Assembly: GCF_030269485.1 (NCBI RefSeq)
Contig: NZ_BSTL01000009.1
Coordinates: 248,001 to 312,000, forward strand
DNA length: 64,000 nucleotides
Origin: Actinoplanes sp. NBRC 103695
GTDB taxonomy: Bacteria > Actinomycetota > Actinomycetes > Mycobacteriales > Micromonosporaceae
Direction: 5' to 3'
The notes beneath the pieces were generated by a model, which did no database searches, was not told the DNA's origin, and was given only the letters and a program-made list of their open reading frames with translations. This document shows, piece by piece, positions 8,992 to 16,451 of this stretch; position 1 is the stretch's first letter, and every line of letters begins with the position of its first letter. A program made the translations under genes and the position numbers.

Positions 8992-9702
8992 ATGGTGTCC
9001 CGGCCGTTCTATGCGCTGCATGCCGACGCCTACGACCTGCTGATCACCGATCCGGTCGAGCCGTGGACCGATGCCGTGCACGAGCGGCTCGTCCGGGCGG
9101 GACTGCAGACGGCCGTGATGCTGGACGCCGGCTGTGGCACGGGCCGGCACGCCGCCGCGCTCATCGCCGACGGTCACCGGGTCGACCTGGCGGACGCGTC
9201 CGCGGAGCTGTTGTCCCAGGCCCGGCAGCGGTGCCCGGAAGCGACCGTGCGGCACGTCGACCTTCGCACGCTGGATCCGGCGCCGGAGTACGACGCGGTG
9301 ACCTGCCGGGGTGTCCTCAACGACCTGGTCACCGACGAGGACCGGGACGCGGTGATCGCGGCGCTGGCCGGTTGCCTGCGCCCGGACGGGTTGCTGTTCC
9401 TGGACGTGCGGGAGGCGGAGGCGTCCCGGGTGAGAGCCGACGGTACGTGGCGGCACCTCGTCGGAGGCCGGCTCCGGTTCTCCGCGCGTACCACCTGGGA
9501 CGACGGGCTGCTGCGGGTCGAGGAGCGCTACGACCTGGGCGGGCAGGTGTCCACCTACGACTTCACGATGCGGCCGTGGTCGACGGACGAACTGACCTCC
9601 ACGTTGCGGCGGCACGGGCTGCGTGACGTCGAGGTCGGCGGGGGAGTCGGTCGCCGTACGCCGGACCGGCTGTTCGTGGTGGCCCGCCGCGCCGTGCAAT
9701 AG
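8992..9702 (+). CDS. Class I SAM-dependent methyltransferase
   Basis: This 236-residue protein has the SAM-binding motif I MLDAGCGTGRHAAAL near residue 43, an acidic motif II position (RVDLADAS) and the post-I/II segment ending LDPAPEYDAVTCRGVLNDL. The rest resembles type-11/25 methyltransferases with a beta-stranded C-terminal half. The substrate cannot be inferred. The ATG at 8992 is supported by the TAAACT box; the open frame upstream runs through non-coding palindromic DNA. The stop codon overlaps the -10 box of the nitrilase gene, which follows after 9 nt. Confidence 0.85.
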   Translation: MVSRPFYALHADAYDLLITDPVEPWTDAVHERLVRAGLQTAVMLDAGCGTGRHAAALIADGHRVDLADASAELLSQARQRCPEATVRHVDLRTLDPAPEYDAVTCRGVLNDLVTDEDRDAVIAALAGCLRPDGLLFLDVREAEASRVRADGTWRHLVGGRLRFSARTTWDDGLLRVEERYDLGGQVSTYDFTMRPWSTDELTSTLRRHGLRDVEVGGGVGRRTPDRLFVVARRAVQ

Positions 9703-9705
9703 CGT
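9700..9705 (+). promoter_or_regulatory. -10 box of the nitrilase gene, overlapping a stop codon
   Basis: TAGCGT begins with the TAG stop of the upstream methyltransferase and ends 6 nt before the ATG at 9712, implying a leaderless transcript. Confidence 0.55.
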
Positions 9706-9711
9706 GCCGGT

Positions 9712-10434
9712 ATGCGGGTCGGCGCGTGTCAGACACCGGAGATCCTCGGGGACGTGGACGCGGCCCTGCGCGTCGTCCTGGACCACGCGCGGGCCCCGGT
9801 CGATCTGCTGCTCTTTCCGGAGTGCTTCCTGCAGGGCTATCTGGTCACCGAGCAGCATGTTCGGGAGCAGGCGTTCGACCTCGGGTCGCCGGAGTTCGCG
9901 GCGGTGCTGGAGCGGCTGGCCCCGGTCCGGCCGATGCTGGTGCTCGGGATGATCGAGCGGGCCGGTGCGGCGTACTACAACACCGCGGTCGTCGTCGCCG
10001 GTGGGCGCGTGGTGGGGCGGTACCGCAAGACGTTCCTGGTCGAGGGGGAGCGGGTGTTCGACGCCGGTGATGATTACCCGGTCTTCGAGTGTGCGGGCAC
10101 GCGTTTCGGGGTGAACATCTGTTACGACGCCCAGTTTCCGGAGGCGGCGGCCGGGGTCGCCGCCAACGGCGGGCAGGTGTTGCTGGTGGCGGCGCAGAAC
10201 ATGATGCGGCGGGCGAACGCCCATCGGTGGCAGCACCGCCACAACGAGATCCGGGCGCGGCGTGCCCGGGAGACCGGCATGTGGCTCGTCTCGGCCGACG
10301 TCACGGGCGAACGCGGCGACCTCAGGGTCGGCCTGGGCCCCACCTGCGTGATGAATCCGGCGGGTGAAGTGGTTGCCCAGGTGCCGGCCGGGGAAGCCGG
10401 CATGGTGATCTTCGACATCACTGTCCGTCGATAG
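9712..10434 (+). CDS. Carbon-nitrogen hydrolase (nitrilase superfamily)
   Basis: The 240-residue enzyme is shorter than true nitrilases and closer to amidase-type members. The Glu-Lys-Cys triad is visible: Glu in LLLFPECFLQGY, Lys in YRKTFLVEGE and the nucleophile Cys in GVNICYDAQFPE. The family cleaves C-N bonds in small amides or omega-amides; the substrate here is unknown. The ATG follows a -10 box by 6 nt. It sits 9 nt after a methyltransferase gene but has its own promoter. Confidence 0.88.
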   Translation: MRVGACQTPEILGDVDAALRVVLDHARAPVDLLLFPECFLQGYLVTEQHVREQAFDLGSPEFAAVLERLAPVRPMLVLGMIERAGAAYYNTAVVVAGGRVVGRYRKTFLVEGERVFDAGDDYPVFECAGTRFGVNICYDAQFPEAAAGVAANGGQVLLVAAQNMMRRANAHRWQHRHNEIRARRARETGMWLVSADVTGERGDLRVGLGPTCVMNPAGEVVAQVPAGEAGMVIFDITVRR

Positions 10435-10454
10435 CCGGAACCGGTTTCGTCTCG

Positions 10455-10466
10455 GAGAACGCTCTC
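10455..10466. promoter_or_regulatory. LacI-type operator candidate
   Basis: GAGAACGCTCTC differs by one base from the perfect palindrome GAGAGCGCTCTC. It resembles the AGCGCT-centred operators of LacI-family sugar regulators in actinobacteria. It lies 25 nt upstream of the predicted -35 box of the secreted lectin/beta-helix gene. Confidence 0.35.
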
Positions 10467-10490
10467 TTGTTCCGGAACCGTGGGGAGGTC

Positions 10491-10519
10491 TTGACCGGGC
10501 GACCCGGACCGCGTAACTG
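10491..10519 (+). promoter_or_regulatory. Housekeeping-type promoter of the lectin/beta-helix gene
   Basis: TTGACC and TAACTG are separated by 17 nt, close to the sigma-70 consensus. They are followed 52 nt later by the ATG at 10572, which has GGAGA 7 nt upstream. Confidence 0.55.
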
Positions 10520-10571
10520 TAAACCTACCTTCCGGTTCCCCTCATCCCCATCCCCCTCCGGAGATCACATC

Positions 10572-12746
10572 ATGGCTTCCCGGAAAATCCTCGCCGGGGC
10601 GGTGATGAGCGTCGTCGTCGGCGCCGTCGGCCTCCTCGGCATCACCAGCGCGTCCGCCGCGTCCTCCGGCACGCTCGTCAGCTCCGTCAACAGCAAATGC
10701 CTCGACGTCACCGACGGATCCACCGCCAACGGCAACCAGCCCCAGATGTGGGACTGCACCAGCGGCAACCAGAACCAGGTGTGGACGTTCGCCGACAACG
10801 GCACGCTCCAGGCCCGCGGCAAGTGCCTGGACCTGGCGAACAACTCCACCGCCAACGGCGCCGTCGTGCACCTGTGGGACTGCTTCGACACGGTCGCCAC
10901 CCAGAAGTGGACGCTGACCGCCGGCAAGGACCTGATCAACGTCGCGGCGAACAAGTGCCTCGACATCAAGGACAACAACCTCGCCAACGGAGCCAAGTTG
11001 CAGATCTGGGACTGCTCCGGTGCGGCAAACCAGAAGTGGACGTCCTCCGGCGGCGGGACCACCCCGCCGCCCGACACCCCGCCGGACAACCCGAACAACC
11101 CCGACCTCGGCCCGAACGTCTCCGTGTTCGACCCGTCGATGTCCCAGGCGACCATCCAGAACCGGCTCAACCAGGTGTTCAACCAGCAGGTGGAGAACCA
11201 GTTCGGCAACGCGCGGTACGCGTTGCTGTTCAAGCCGGGCAGCTACAACGTGGACGCCAACGTCGGCTTCTTCACCCAGGTCGCCGGCCTCGGTCTCACC
11301 CCCGACCAGGTGAACATCAACGGCCACGTGCACGTGGAGGCCGACTGGTGGCACGACGGCTCGCAGAACGCGACGCAGAACTTCTGGCGTGCCGCCGAGG
11401 GCCTGTCGGTCACCCCGCCCGACGGGCAGGACCGCTGGGCGGTGTCGCAGGCGGCTCCGTACCGTCGCATGCACCTGCGCGGCCGGCTCGCGCTCTCCGA
11501 CGGCGGCTGGTCGTCCGGCGGATTCATGGCCGACACCAAGGTGGACGGTCAGATCGACAACGGCTCGCAGCAGCAGTTCATCTTCCGCAACTCGCAGATG
11601 GCGGGCTACGTCAACAGCAACTGGAACGCGGTCTTCGTCGGTGACCAGGGCGCCCCGGGCAACACGTTCCCGAACCCGAAGTACACCAACGTCGCCCAGT
11701 CGCCGGTCGTCGCCGAGAAGCCGTACCTCTACGTCGACAGCACCGGGCTGTACCAGGTCTTCGTGCCCGCCCTGCGTACCAACGCGGTCGGCACGAGCTG
11801 GGCCGGCGGCAACCCGGCCGGGTCGTCGCTGCCGATCAGCACGTTCTACGTCGTCAAGGCCGGCGACACCGCCACGACCATCAACGCGGCCCTGGCGGCG
11901 GGCAAGAACCTGCTGGTCACCCCCGGCGTCTACCACCTCAACCAGACGCTCAACGTGACCCGGGCCAACACCGTCATCCTCGGTCTGGGCCTGGCCACCT
12001 TCATGCCGGACAACGGCGTGGACGCCATGCACATCGCCGACGTGGACGGGGTCCGGCTGGCAGGTGTGCTGTTCGACGCGGGCACCACCAACTCGAACAT
12101 CCTGCTGCAGGTCGGCCCGACGGGCTCCACCGCCAACCACGCCGCGAACCCGACCGTGCTCTCCGACGTCTTCGTCCGGGTCGGCGGCTCGGTGGCCGGC
12201 AAGGCGTCGATCAGCATGCAGATCAACAGCAACAACGTGATCGGCGACCACGCTTGGATCTGGCGGGCCGACCACGGCAACCCCAACACGGTCGGCTGGA
12301 ACGTCAACACCGGCCGCAACGGCCTGATCGTCAACGGCAACGACGTGACCTTCTACGGCCTCTTCGTCGAGCATTACCAGCAGTATCAGACGATCTGGAA
12401 CGGTGACCGCGGCCGGACGTACTTCTACCAGAACGAGATGCCGTACGACCCGCCGAACCAGGCCGCCTACATGAACGGCAGCACGCAGGGCTGGGCGGCG
12501 TACAAGGTCGCCGACTCGGTCACCACCCACGAGGCGTGGGGCCTGGGCAGCTACTGCTTCTTCAGCACGAACTCGTCCGTCGTCAACGCCCGGGCGTTCG
12601 AGACACCGGTCAAGCCCGGCATCCGATTCCGCAACATGATCACCGTGTCGCTCGGCGGCACCGGCACGATCTCCCACGTGATCAACAACCTCGGCGCCGC
12701 GGCCCGCGCGGGCCACACCGAGGAGCCCCTGGTCTCCGGACCCTGA
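10572..12746 (+). CDS. Secreted ricin-B-lectin / right-handed beta-helix protein
   Basis: The 724-residue protein begins with a Sec signal peptide (MASRKILAGAVMSVVVGAVG, cleavage near SASA-AS, residue 28-30). Residues about 30-155 form a ricin-B/CBM13 lectin domain with three repeats, each with KCLD and a QxW-type ending (NQVW, TQKW, NQKW). A Pro/Asp/Thr-rich linker leads to about 540 residues resembling pectate-lyase or GH55-like beta-helices (TPGVYHLNQTL, NTVILGLGLATF). The family binds and probably degrades polysaccharide, but I cannot name catalytic residues. The ATG at 10572 has a ribosome-binding site; the longer open frame lacks a signal peptide. Confidence 0.8.
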   Translation: MASRKILAGAVMSVVVGAVGLLGITSASAASSGTLVSSVNSKCLDVTDGSTANGNQPQMWDCTSGNQNQVWTFADNGTLQARGKCLDLANNSTANGAVVHLWDCFDTVATQKWTLTAGKDLINVAANKCLDIKDNNLANGAKLQIWDCSGAANQKWTSSGGGTTPPPDTPPDNPNNPDLGPNVSVFDPSMSQATIQNRLNQVFNQQVENQFGNARYALLFKPGSYNVDANVGFFTQVAGLGLTPDQVNINGHVHVEADWWHDGSQNATQNFWRAAEGLSVTPPDGQDRWAVSQAAPYRRMHLRGRLALSDGGWSSGGFMADTKVDGQIDNGSQQQFIFRNSQMAGYVNSNWNAVFVGDQGAPGNTFPNPKYTNVAQSPVVAEKPYLYVDSTGLYQVFVPALRTNAVGTSWAGGNPAGSSLPISTFYVVKAGDTATTINAALAAGKNLLVTPGVYHLNQTLNVTRANTVILGLGLATFMPDNGVDAMHIADVDGVRLAGVLFDAGTTNSNILLQVGPTGSTANHAANPTVLSDVFVRVGGSVAGKASISMQINSNNVIGDHAWIWRADHGNPNTVGWNVNTGRNGLIVNGNDVTFYGLFVEHYQQYQTIWNGDRGRTYFYQNEMPYDPPNQAAYMNGSTQGWAAYKVADSVTTHEAWGLGSYCFFSTNSSVVNARAFETPVKPGIRFRNMITVSLGGTGTISHVINNLGAAARAGHTEEPLVSGP

Positions 12747-12760
12747 CGAAGCGGTAGCTC

Positions 12761-12791
12761 AGGGCGGTGTTCGCGCCGCGGATACCGCCCT
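12761..12791. terminator. Stem between convergent genes
   Basis: AGGGCGGT (12761-12768) pairs with ACCGCCCT (12784-12791) across a 15-nt loop. It lies between the convergent lectin/beta-helix and VOC genes. No T-run follows, so its strength is uncertain. Confidence 0.4.
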
Positions 12792-12827
12792 CGGCTGCCA
12801 CTGCACACCCAGCCGTGCGCGTCAGGG

Positions 12828-13208
12828 TCAGGGTGCTGTCACGTCCTGGACCGAGCGGGCCAGGATGCAGAACTCGTTGCCCTCCGGGTCGGCGAGCACC
12901 ACCCAGGAGGCGTCGGCCGGCTGGCCGACGTCGACCGGGCGGGCGCCCGCCGCGATCAGGCGCTCGACCTCCTCGGCGGCGGTGCTGCCGTCGGCGCGGA
13001 GGTCGAGGTGCAGGCGGTTCTTCGCGGTCGTCTTGCGCTCGGGGACCTTGCACACGTCGATCGTCGGCCAGGTGGCGCCGGGCGGGCCGATGCTCGTCAC
13101 CTCGGCGTCCTGCTCGACGACCCGCCACCCCAGCACCGACATCCAGAAGCCGGCGACGAGTTCCACATCCACCGCGTCGATGGCGATCGTGGCTATGCGA
13201 CTGGTCAT
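12828..13208 (-). CDS. VOC (glyoxalase-like) family protein
   Basis: This 126-residue single-domain protein has the beta-alpha-beta-beta-beta repeat of the vicinal oxygen chelate fold: IATIAIDAVDVELVAGFW, WPTIDVCKV, RLHLDLRADG and VVLADPEGNEFCIL. It resembles the Glyoxalase_6 subgroup common in actinobacteria, which includes enzymes and resistance proteins; activity cannot be predicted. The ATG is chosen because TACCGT lies 6 nt upstream (leaderless). The first residues of a longer frame have no signal of their own. Confidence 0.8.
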   Translation of the reverse strand: MTSRIATIAIDAVDVELVAGFWMSVLGWRVVEQDAEVTSIGPPGATWPTIDVCKVPERKTTAKNRLHLDLRADGSTAAEEVERLIAAGARPVDVGQPADASWVVLADPEGNEFCILARSVQDVTAP

Positions 13209-13214
13209 GTGACC

Positions 13215-13220
13215 ACGGTA
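13215..13220 (-). promoter_or_regulatory. -10 box of the VOC gene
   Basis: On the minus strand TACCGT ends 6 nt before the ATG at 13208, the leaderless arrangement seen repeatedly in this window. Confidence 0.5.
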
Positions 13221-13242
13221 CCCAAGGGAGCGCGACCATTTA

Positions 13243-13305
13243 CGCACGTGGAGCGAAGCGACCCTCGGCGTGAGCGACGGTCTGTACCACCCACCCCGCT
13301 ACGAC
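13243..13305 (-). repeat. 63-nt intergenic repeat (family C, copy 1, inverted)
   Basis: Read on the minus strand it begins GTCGTAG, passes through a G/T-rich GGGTGGGTGGT run and ends CTTCGCTCCACGTGCG. Copies of the same length occur at 14923-14985 and 34964-35026 on the plus strand. Copies 1 and 2 bracket the PhoD gene in inverted orientation. Confidence 0.8.
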
Positions 13306-13379
13306 CGCATGATTTTGATCCTGGGTCTTCGTGGTGTCAGGCGGCGGTAACCGGGCGGGCGTCGCATCGAGGCATGACT

Positions 13380-14894
13380 ATGAGTCGACGCACGTTCGTC
13401 TCCGGGGCCACCGCGATCGCGGCCGGGCCGATGCTCATCCGCCTCGACGCGCCGCGGCTGCCCGACGGTCTGTTCCGGCTCGGCGTCGCATCCGGTGATC
13501 CGCTGCCGGGCGCCGTCGTCATCTGGACCCGCCTGGCGCCGGAAACCGGCATGCCCGATGTGGCCGTGCCGGTGCACTGGGAGGTGGCCACCGACGAGCG
13601 GTTCCGGCGGGTGGTCGCGTCCGGCGCCAAGCAGGCCACCGCCGATCTCGCGCACTCGGTGCACGTGGACGTCCGCGGATTGCGGCCCGGCCACCTCTAC
13701 TACTACCGCTTCAAGGCCGGCGCCCAGATCTCGCCGGTGGGCCGCACCCGCACCGCCCCGGCCGAGACCGGCCGCCCGCAGAACCTGCGCTTCGCGTTCG
13801 CGTCCTGCCAGGACTACCAGGCCGGCTTCTACAGCGCGTACGCCCACCTGGCCGAGGAGGACCTGGCGTTCGTCGCGTTCCTCGGCGACTACATCTACGA
13901 GAGCGCGCCCAACCCGAACGCCCGCCGCACCCACGAGGGCACCGGCGAGCCTCTCGACCTGGCGCAGTACCGCAACCGCCACGCCCAGTACAAGACGGAC
14001 CCGCACCTGCGGGCCGCGCACGCCGCGTTCCCGTGGATCGTGACCTTCGACGACCACGAGGTCGACAACAACTGGGCGGACGAGATCCCGCAGGACCCCG
14101 ACCTGCAGACGCCCGCGGCGTTCCGGGCCCGGCGCGTCGCCGCGTTCCAGGCGTACTACGAGCACATGCCGATGCGCCGCTCCTCCCTGCCGCGCGGGCT
14201 GGACATGCAGGTGTACCGGCGGTTCCGCTTCGGCGACCTGGCCACCATGCACGTGCTGGACACCCGGCAGTACCGCAGCGACCAGCCGGCCACCCGCGAG
14301 GCCGCGCTCGACCCGGCGCTCACCATGACCGGGCCCGAGCAGGAACGGTGGCTGGTCAACGGTCTGCGCAACTCCGGCAGCCGCTGGAACCTGCTCGCCA
14401 ACCAGGTGATGTGGGCGCAGAACGACCGCACGGCCGGCCCGGCGCAGACGTTCGACCTGGACAACTGGGACGGCTACCGGGTGCAGCGCCGCCGGTTGCT
14501 CGACCACTTCGGCTCCGGCCAGGTGGCCAACCCGATCGTGCTGACCGGCGACCGCCACTGCACCTGGGCCTGTGACCTGCGTACCGACTTCGACGACCCG
14601 TCCACCCCGGTGGTCGGCGCCGAGATCACCGGCACGTCCATCACGTCCGGCGGGGATCCCGACGTGGCCGCGTTCCACCGCACCTACGACCCGATCATGG
14701 CGGAGAGCCCGCACTGGCGCTACATCGACAACCAGCGCGGCTACGTGGTGTGCGATGTGGACAGATCACGCACGCTGAGCAGCCTCCGCCTGGTGGACAC
14801 GGTGTGGGCGGAGGTCGCACCGGTGCGCACGGCCGCCGAGTTCGTCGTCGAGAACGGCCGCCCCGGCATCGCATCCGTCACGGCGGCATCTTGA
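13380..14894 (+). CDS. phoD: Alkaline phosphatase D (PhoD-type), Tat-exported
   Basis: The 504-residue protein starts with a twin-arginine signal (SRRTFVSG within the first 10 residues). It has the PhoD N-terminal beta domain (FRLGVASGDPLPGAVVIWTR) and a metallophosphatase domain with metal-binding stretches FLGDYIYE, TFDDHEVDNNW and LTGDRHCTW. PhoD enzymes are exported phosphodiesterases/monoesterases that free phosphate and need Ca/Fe. The ATG at 13380 is chosen because GAGG lies 7 nt upstream; ATG 13374 is too close to it. The gene is flanked by inverted copies of the 63-nt repeat. No Pho box was recognised. Confidence 0.9.
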   Translation: MSRRTFVSGATAIAAGPMLIRLDAPRLPDGLFRLGVASGDPLPGAVVIWTRLAPETGMPDVAVPVHWEVATDERFRRVVASGAKQATADLAHSVHVDVRGLRPGHLYYYRFKAGAQISPVGRTRTAPAETGRPQNLRFAFASCQDYQAGFYSAYAHLAEEDLAFVAFLGDYIYESAPNPNARRTHEGTGEPLDLAQYRNRHAQYKTDPHLRAAHAAFPWIVTFDDHEVDNNWADEIPQDPDLQTPAAFRARRVAAFQAYYEHMPMRRSSLPRGLDMQVYRRFRFGDLATMHVLDTRQYRSDQPATREAALDPALTMTGPEQERWLVNGLRNSGSRWNLLANQVMWAQNDRTAGPAQTFDLDNWDGYRVQRRRLLDHFGSGQVANPIVLTGDRHCTWACDLRTDFDDPSTPVVGAEITGTSITSGGDPDVAAFHRTYDPIMAESPHWRYIDNQRGYVVCDVDRSRTLSSLRLVDTVWAEVAPVRTAAEFVVENGRPGIASVTAAS

Positions 14895-14922
14895 AAATCC
14901 ACTTCAAGAACGTAAAACCGAT

Positions 14923-14985
14923 GTCGTAGGTGGGTGGGTGGTGCGGACCGCTGCTCACGCCGAGGGTCGCTTCGCTCCACGTGCG
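14923..14985 (+). repeat. 63-nt intergenic repeat (family C, copy 2)
   Basis: It shares nearly all positions with the copy at 34964-35026, including GTCGTAGGTGGGTGGGTGGT and the end TTCGCTCCACGTGCG. It is inverted relative to 13243-13305. It starts 28 nt after the phoD stop. Confidence 0.8.
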
Positions 14986-15025
14986 GGAGTGGTCACTGTG
15001 CTAGTTGCTCCGCTTCGCTCCGCGG

Positions 15026-15121
15026 GCGATCGCCTTGTAACCGGTGACTCGGCCACGAAAAACGACGGCTGCAAACCCCGCGGCCGTCGTTTTTCGTGGC
15101 CGAGTCACCGGCGGCGATCGC
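15026..15121. terminator. Very long palindrome between convergent genes
   Basis: Arms at 15041-15069 and 15083-15111 are perfectly complementary over 29 bp around a 13-nt loop. Beyond a small internal loop a further 9 bp pair (GCGATCGCC at 15026-15034 with GGCGATCGC at 15113-15121). The stem contains GGCCACGAAAAA, giving T-runs on both strands, as in the hairpins at 16255 and 42202. It lies between phoD (+) and the HhH-like gene (-), so a bidirectional terminator is likely. Confidence 0.75.
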
Positions 15122-15135
15122 TCCCGCCTGGGGTT

Positions 15136-15360
15136 CTACTTGGCGATCCGGCTGAGCTCGGCGATCGCCTGGGCGGCCTTGATGTACTTGTTGTCGGCGA
15201 GGTCGCTGATGGTCTTGATGTTGAACGCCTTGAGCAGCGCCTCACCGTCCGCCTCGCTGACCCCGGAGAGTGCGGAGACCGGGGCGTCAGCGAGCTCCTT
15301 CGGGGAGCTCGACTCGTACGCCTTGTCCAGCACGGCATCAAGGTTCACGGAGATCGGCAT
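15136..15360 (-). CDS. Small helix-hairpin-helix-like protein
   Basis: This 74-residue soluble protein is rich in helices. The segment LSGVSEADGEALLKAFNIKT looks like a helix-hairpin-helix or DUF4332-like unit, and the C-terminus ends in AAQAIAELSRIAK. The ATG has GAAAGG about 10 nt upstream. Helix-hairpin-helix modules often bind DNA or act in oligomerisation, but the function is unknown. It converges with phoD across a giant palindrome and is divergent from the GrpB-like gene. Confidence 0.7.
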   Translation of the reverse strand: MPISVNLDAVLDKAYESSSPKELADAPVSALSGVSEADGEALLKAFNIKTISDLADNKYIKAAQAIAELSRIAK

Positions 15361-15523
15361 GGGTTGCGCACCTTTCGATCGGGACGCCGCCGAGTTCGCC
15401 CGGCGACAAGACACCGACTTAGCCGTTCCCGGCCGAGCTAAACCCTCTGTCCCCGGTCCGGGTGTCCCGGACCGAGCTGAACCTCTGCCCCGGGCACGGG
15501 TATCCCGGGCCGGCGACACGACC

Positions 15524-15529
15524 TAGCAT
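15524..15529 (+). promoter_or_regulatory. -10 box of the GrpB-like gene
   Basis: TAGCAT ends 6 nt before the ATG at 15536, indicating a leaderless transcript. Confidence 0.55.
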
Positions 15530-15535
15530 CGGCCG

Positions 15536-16045
15536 ATGACCGAGCTTCGCCGCGCCGCCGATCTGCTCGACGCCGCGACCACCATCCTGGCGCGGGAGAG
15601 GCGCCGGCTGGCCGGGGTCCTCACGGCGGAGCACGAGCTGGTGCTCGTCGGCGGCAGCTCGGTGGCGGGCGCCCTGACGAAGGGCGACGTGGATCTCCAC
15701 CTGCGCGTGCCGGAGAGCGCGTTCCCAGACGCCGTGGCCGCGCTGACCGAGATCTACGACGTGGTGCTGCCGGAGATCTGGCAGCCGACTTTGGCAACGT
15801 TCGCCGTCAAGGCGGCCCTGCCGACCGGAGTGGCGGCAACGCCGATCGGCTCCGAGCACGACGTGCGTTTCACAAGGACTTGGCGCCGCCTTGCTGCCGA
15901 CCCCGCCCTGGTCGACGCCTACAACGAGCTCAAACTCCGCCACCGCAACGACCCGAGGGAGTACGAGCTTCGCAAGTCAGCCTTCTTCGACAAGCTGGCA
16001 GGCAAAACAAGACCCGCCCAAAGCGACCAGCAAAACATGACCTGA
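15536..16045 (+). CDS. GrpB/UPF0157-like nucleotidyltransferase
   Basis: The 169-residue protein has the nucleotidyltransferase signature LVGGSSVAGALTKGDVDLHL (Gly-Ser pair followed by DxD-like DVDLHL). It also has a C-terminal helical segment YNELKLRHRNDPREYELRK, typical of GrpB/UPF0157 proteins. The biochemical role of this family is poorly known; some members act with dephospho-CoA kinase. Here it stands alone behind its own leaderless promoter. The last 15 or so codons (KTRPAQSDQQNMT) are variable, and an intergenic repeat zone follows. Confidence 0.8.
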   Translation: MTELRRAADLLDAATTILARERRRLAGVLTAEHELVLVGGSSVAGALTKGDVDLHLRVPESAFPDAVAALTEIYDVVLPEIWQPTLATFAVKAALPTGVAATPIGSEHDVRFTRTWRRLAADPALVDAYNELKLRHRNDPREYELRKSAFFDKLAGKTRPAQSDQQNMT

Positions 16046-16080
16046 CAGCAGCGCAGGCCCCATCCCACCCACCCACCCAT

Positions 16081-16250
16081 GTGGTCCAGAGCAACAACCC
16101 GTCCGGTGCGGTCGTGTAGGGCAGCCCCCGCCCGTGTAGTCCAGAGCAACAACCCGTCCGGTGTGGTTGTCTAGCGCAGCCCCCGCCCGTGTGCTCGTCC
16201 AGAGCAACGACCCGCCCGGGGTGTTTGTCTAGCGCAACCACCCGCATTTC
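16081..16250. repeat. Three tandem units of about 56 nt
   Basis: GTCCAGAGCAAC recurs at 16084, 16139 and 16197, each followed by CCCG(T/C)CCGG, a G/T-rich segment and (T/A)G(T/C)CTAG-like sequence. Units of 55-58 nt are imperfect. They abut the 165-bp repeat at 16231-16398. With that repeat they fill the 406-nt gap between the GrpB-like and SEC-C genes. Confidence 0.65.
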
Positions 16251-16398
16251 GCCCGCTGACGACTTGGCCACGAAAAAGTGCCAGGCGAAGCCGAGGTGCT
16301 TTTTCGTGGCCAAGTCGTCAGCTCCCCGGGGCGAAATGCCCGGAGGAGCGAAGCGACGACCAGCCAGCTCAGCAGCCGCATGCAACCAGCCCAGCCCA
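16231..16398 (-). repeat. 165-bp hairpin repeat (family B, copy 1)
   Basis: This is an inverted copy of 42129-42293. Its core is a perfect 24-bp stem (16255-16278 with 16299-16322) around an 18-20-nt loop, flanked by a second stem of GCATTTCGCCC and GGGCGAAATGC. It lies between the convergent GrpB-like and SEC-C genes. T-runs on both strands suggest bidirectional termination. Confidence 0.8.
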
Positions 16399-16451
16399 CC
16401 TCAGCTCAGCAGCCCCAGCGGCAGCCCCGCAACCCAGCCCTCAGCTCAAGG

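Noticed and set aside
10542-12716. Long antisense frame opposite the lectin/beta-helix gene
   Set aside because: It is rich in Val, Asp, Gly and Arg as expected for a shadow frame. The sense strand has a signal peptide, lectin repeats, a promoter and a ribosome-binding site.
13008-13379. Longer N-terminus for the PhoD protein
   Set aside because: It would cross the VOC gene in antisense and the 63-nt repeat, and would bury the twin-arginine signal more than 100 residues inside the protein.
13243-14985. Insertion sequence made of phoD with inverted 63-nt ends
   Set aside because: No transposase is present and target duplications were not seen; kept only as a repeat observation.
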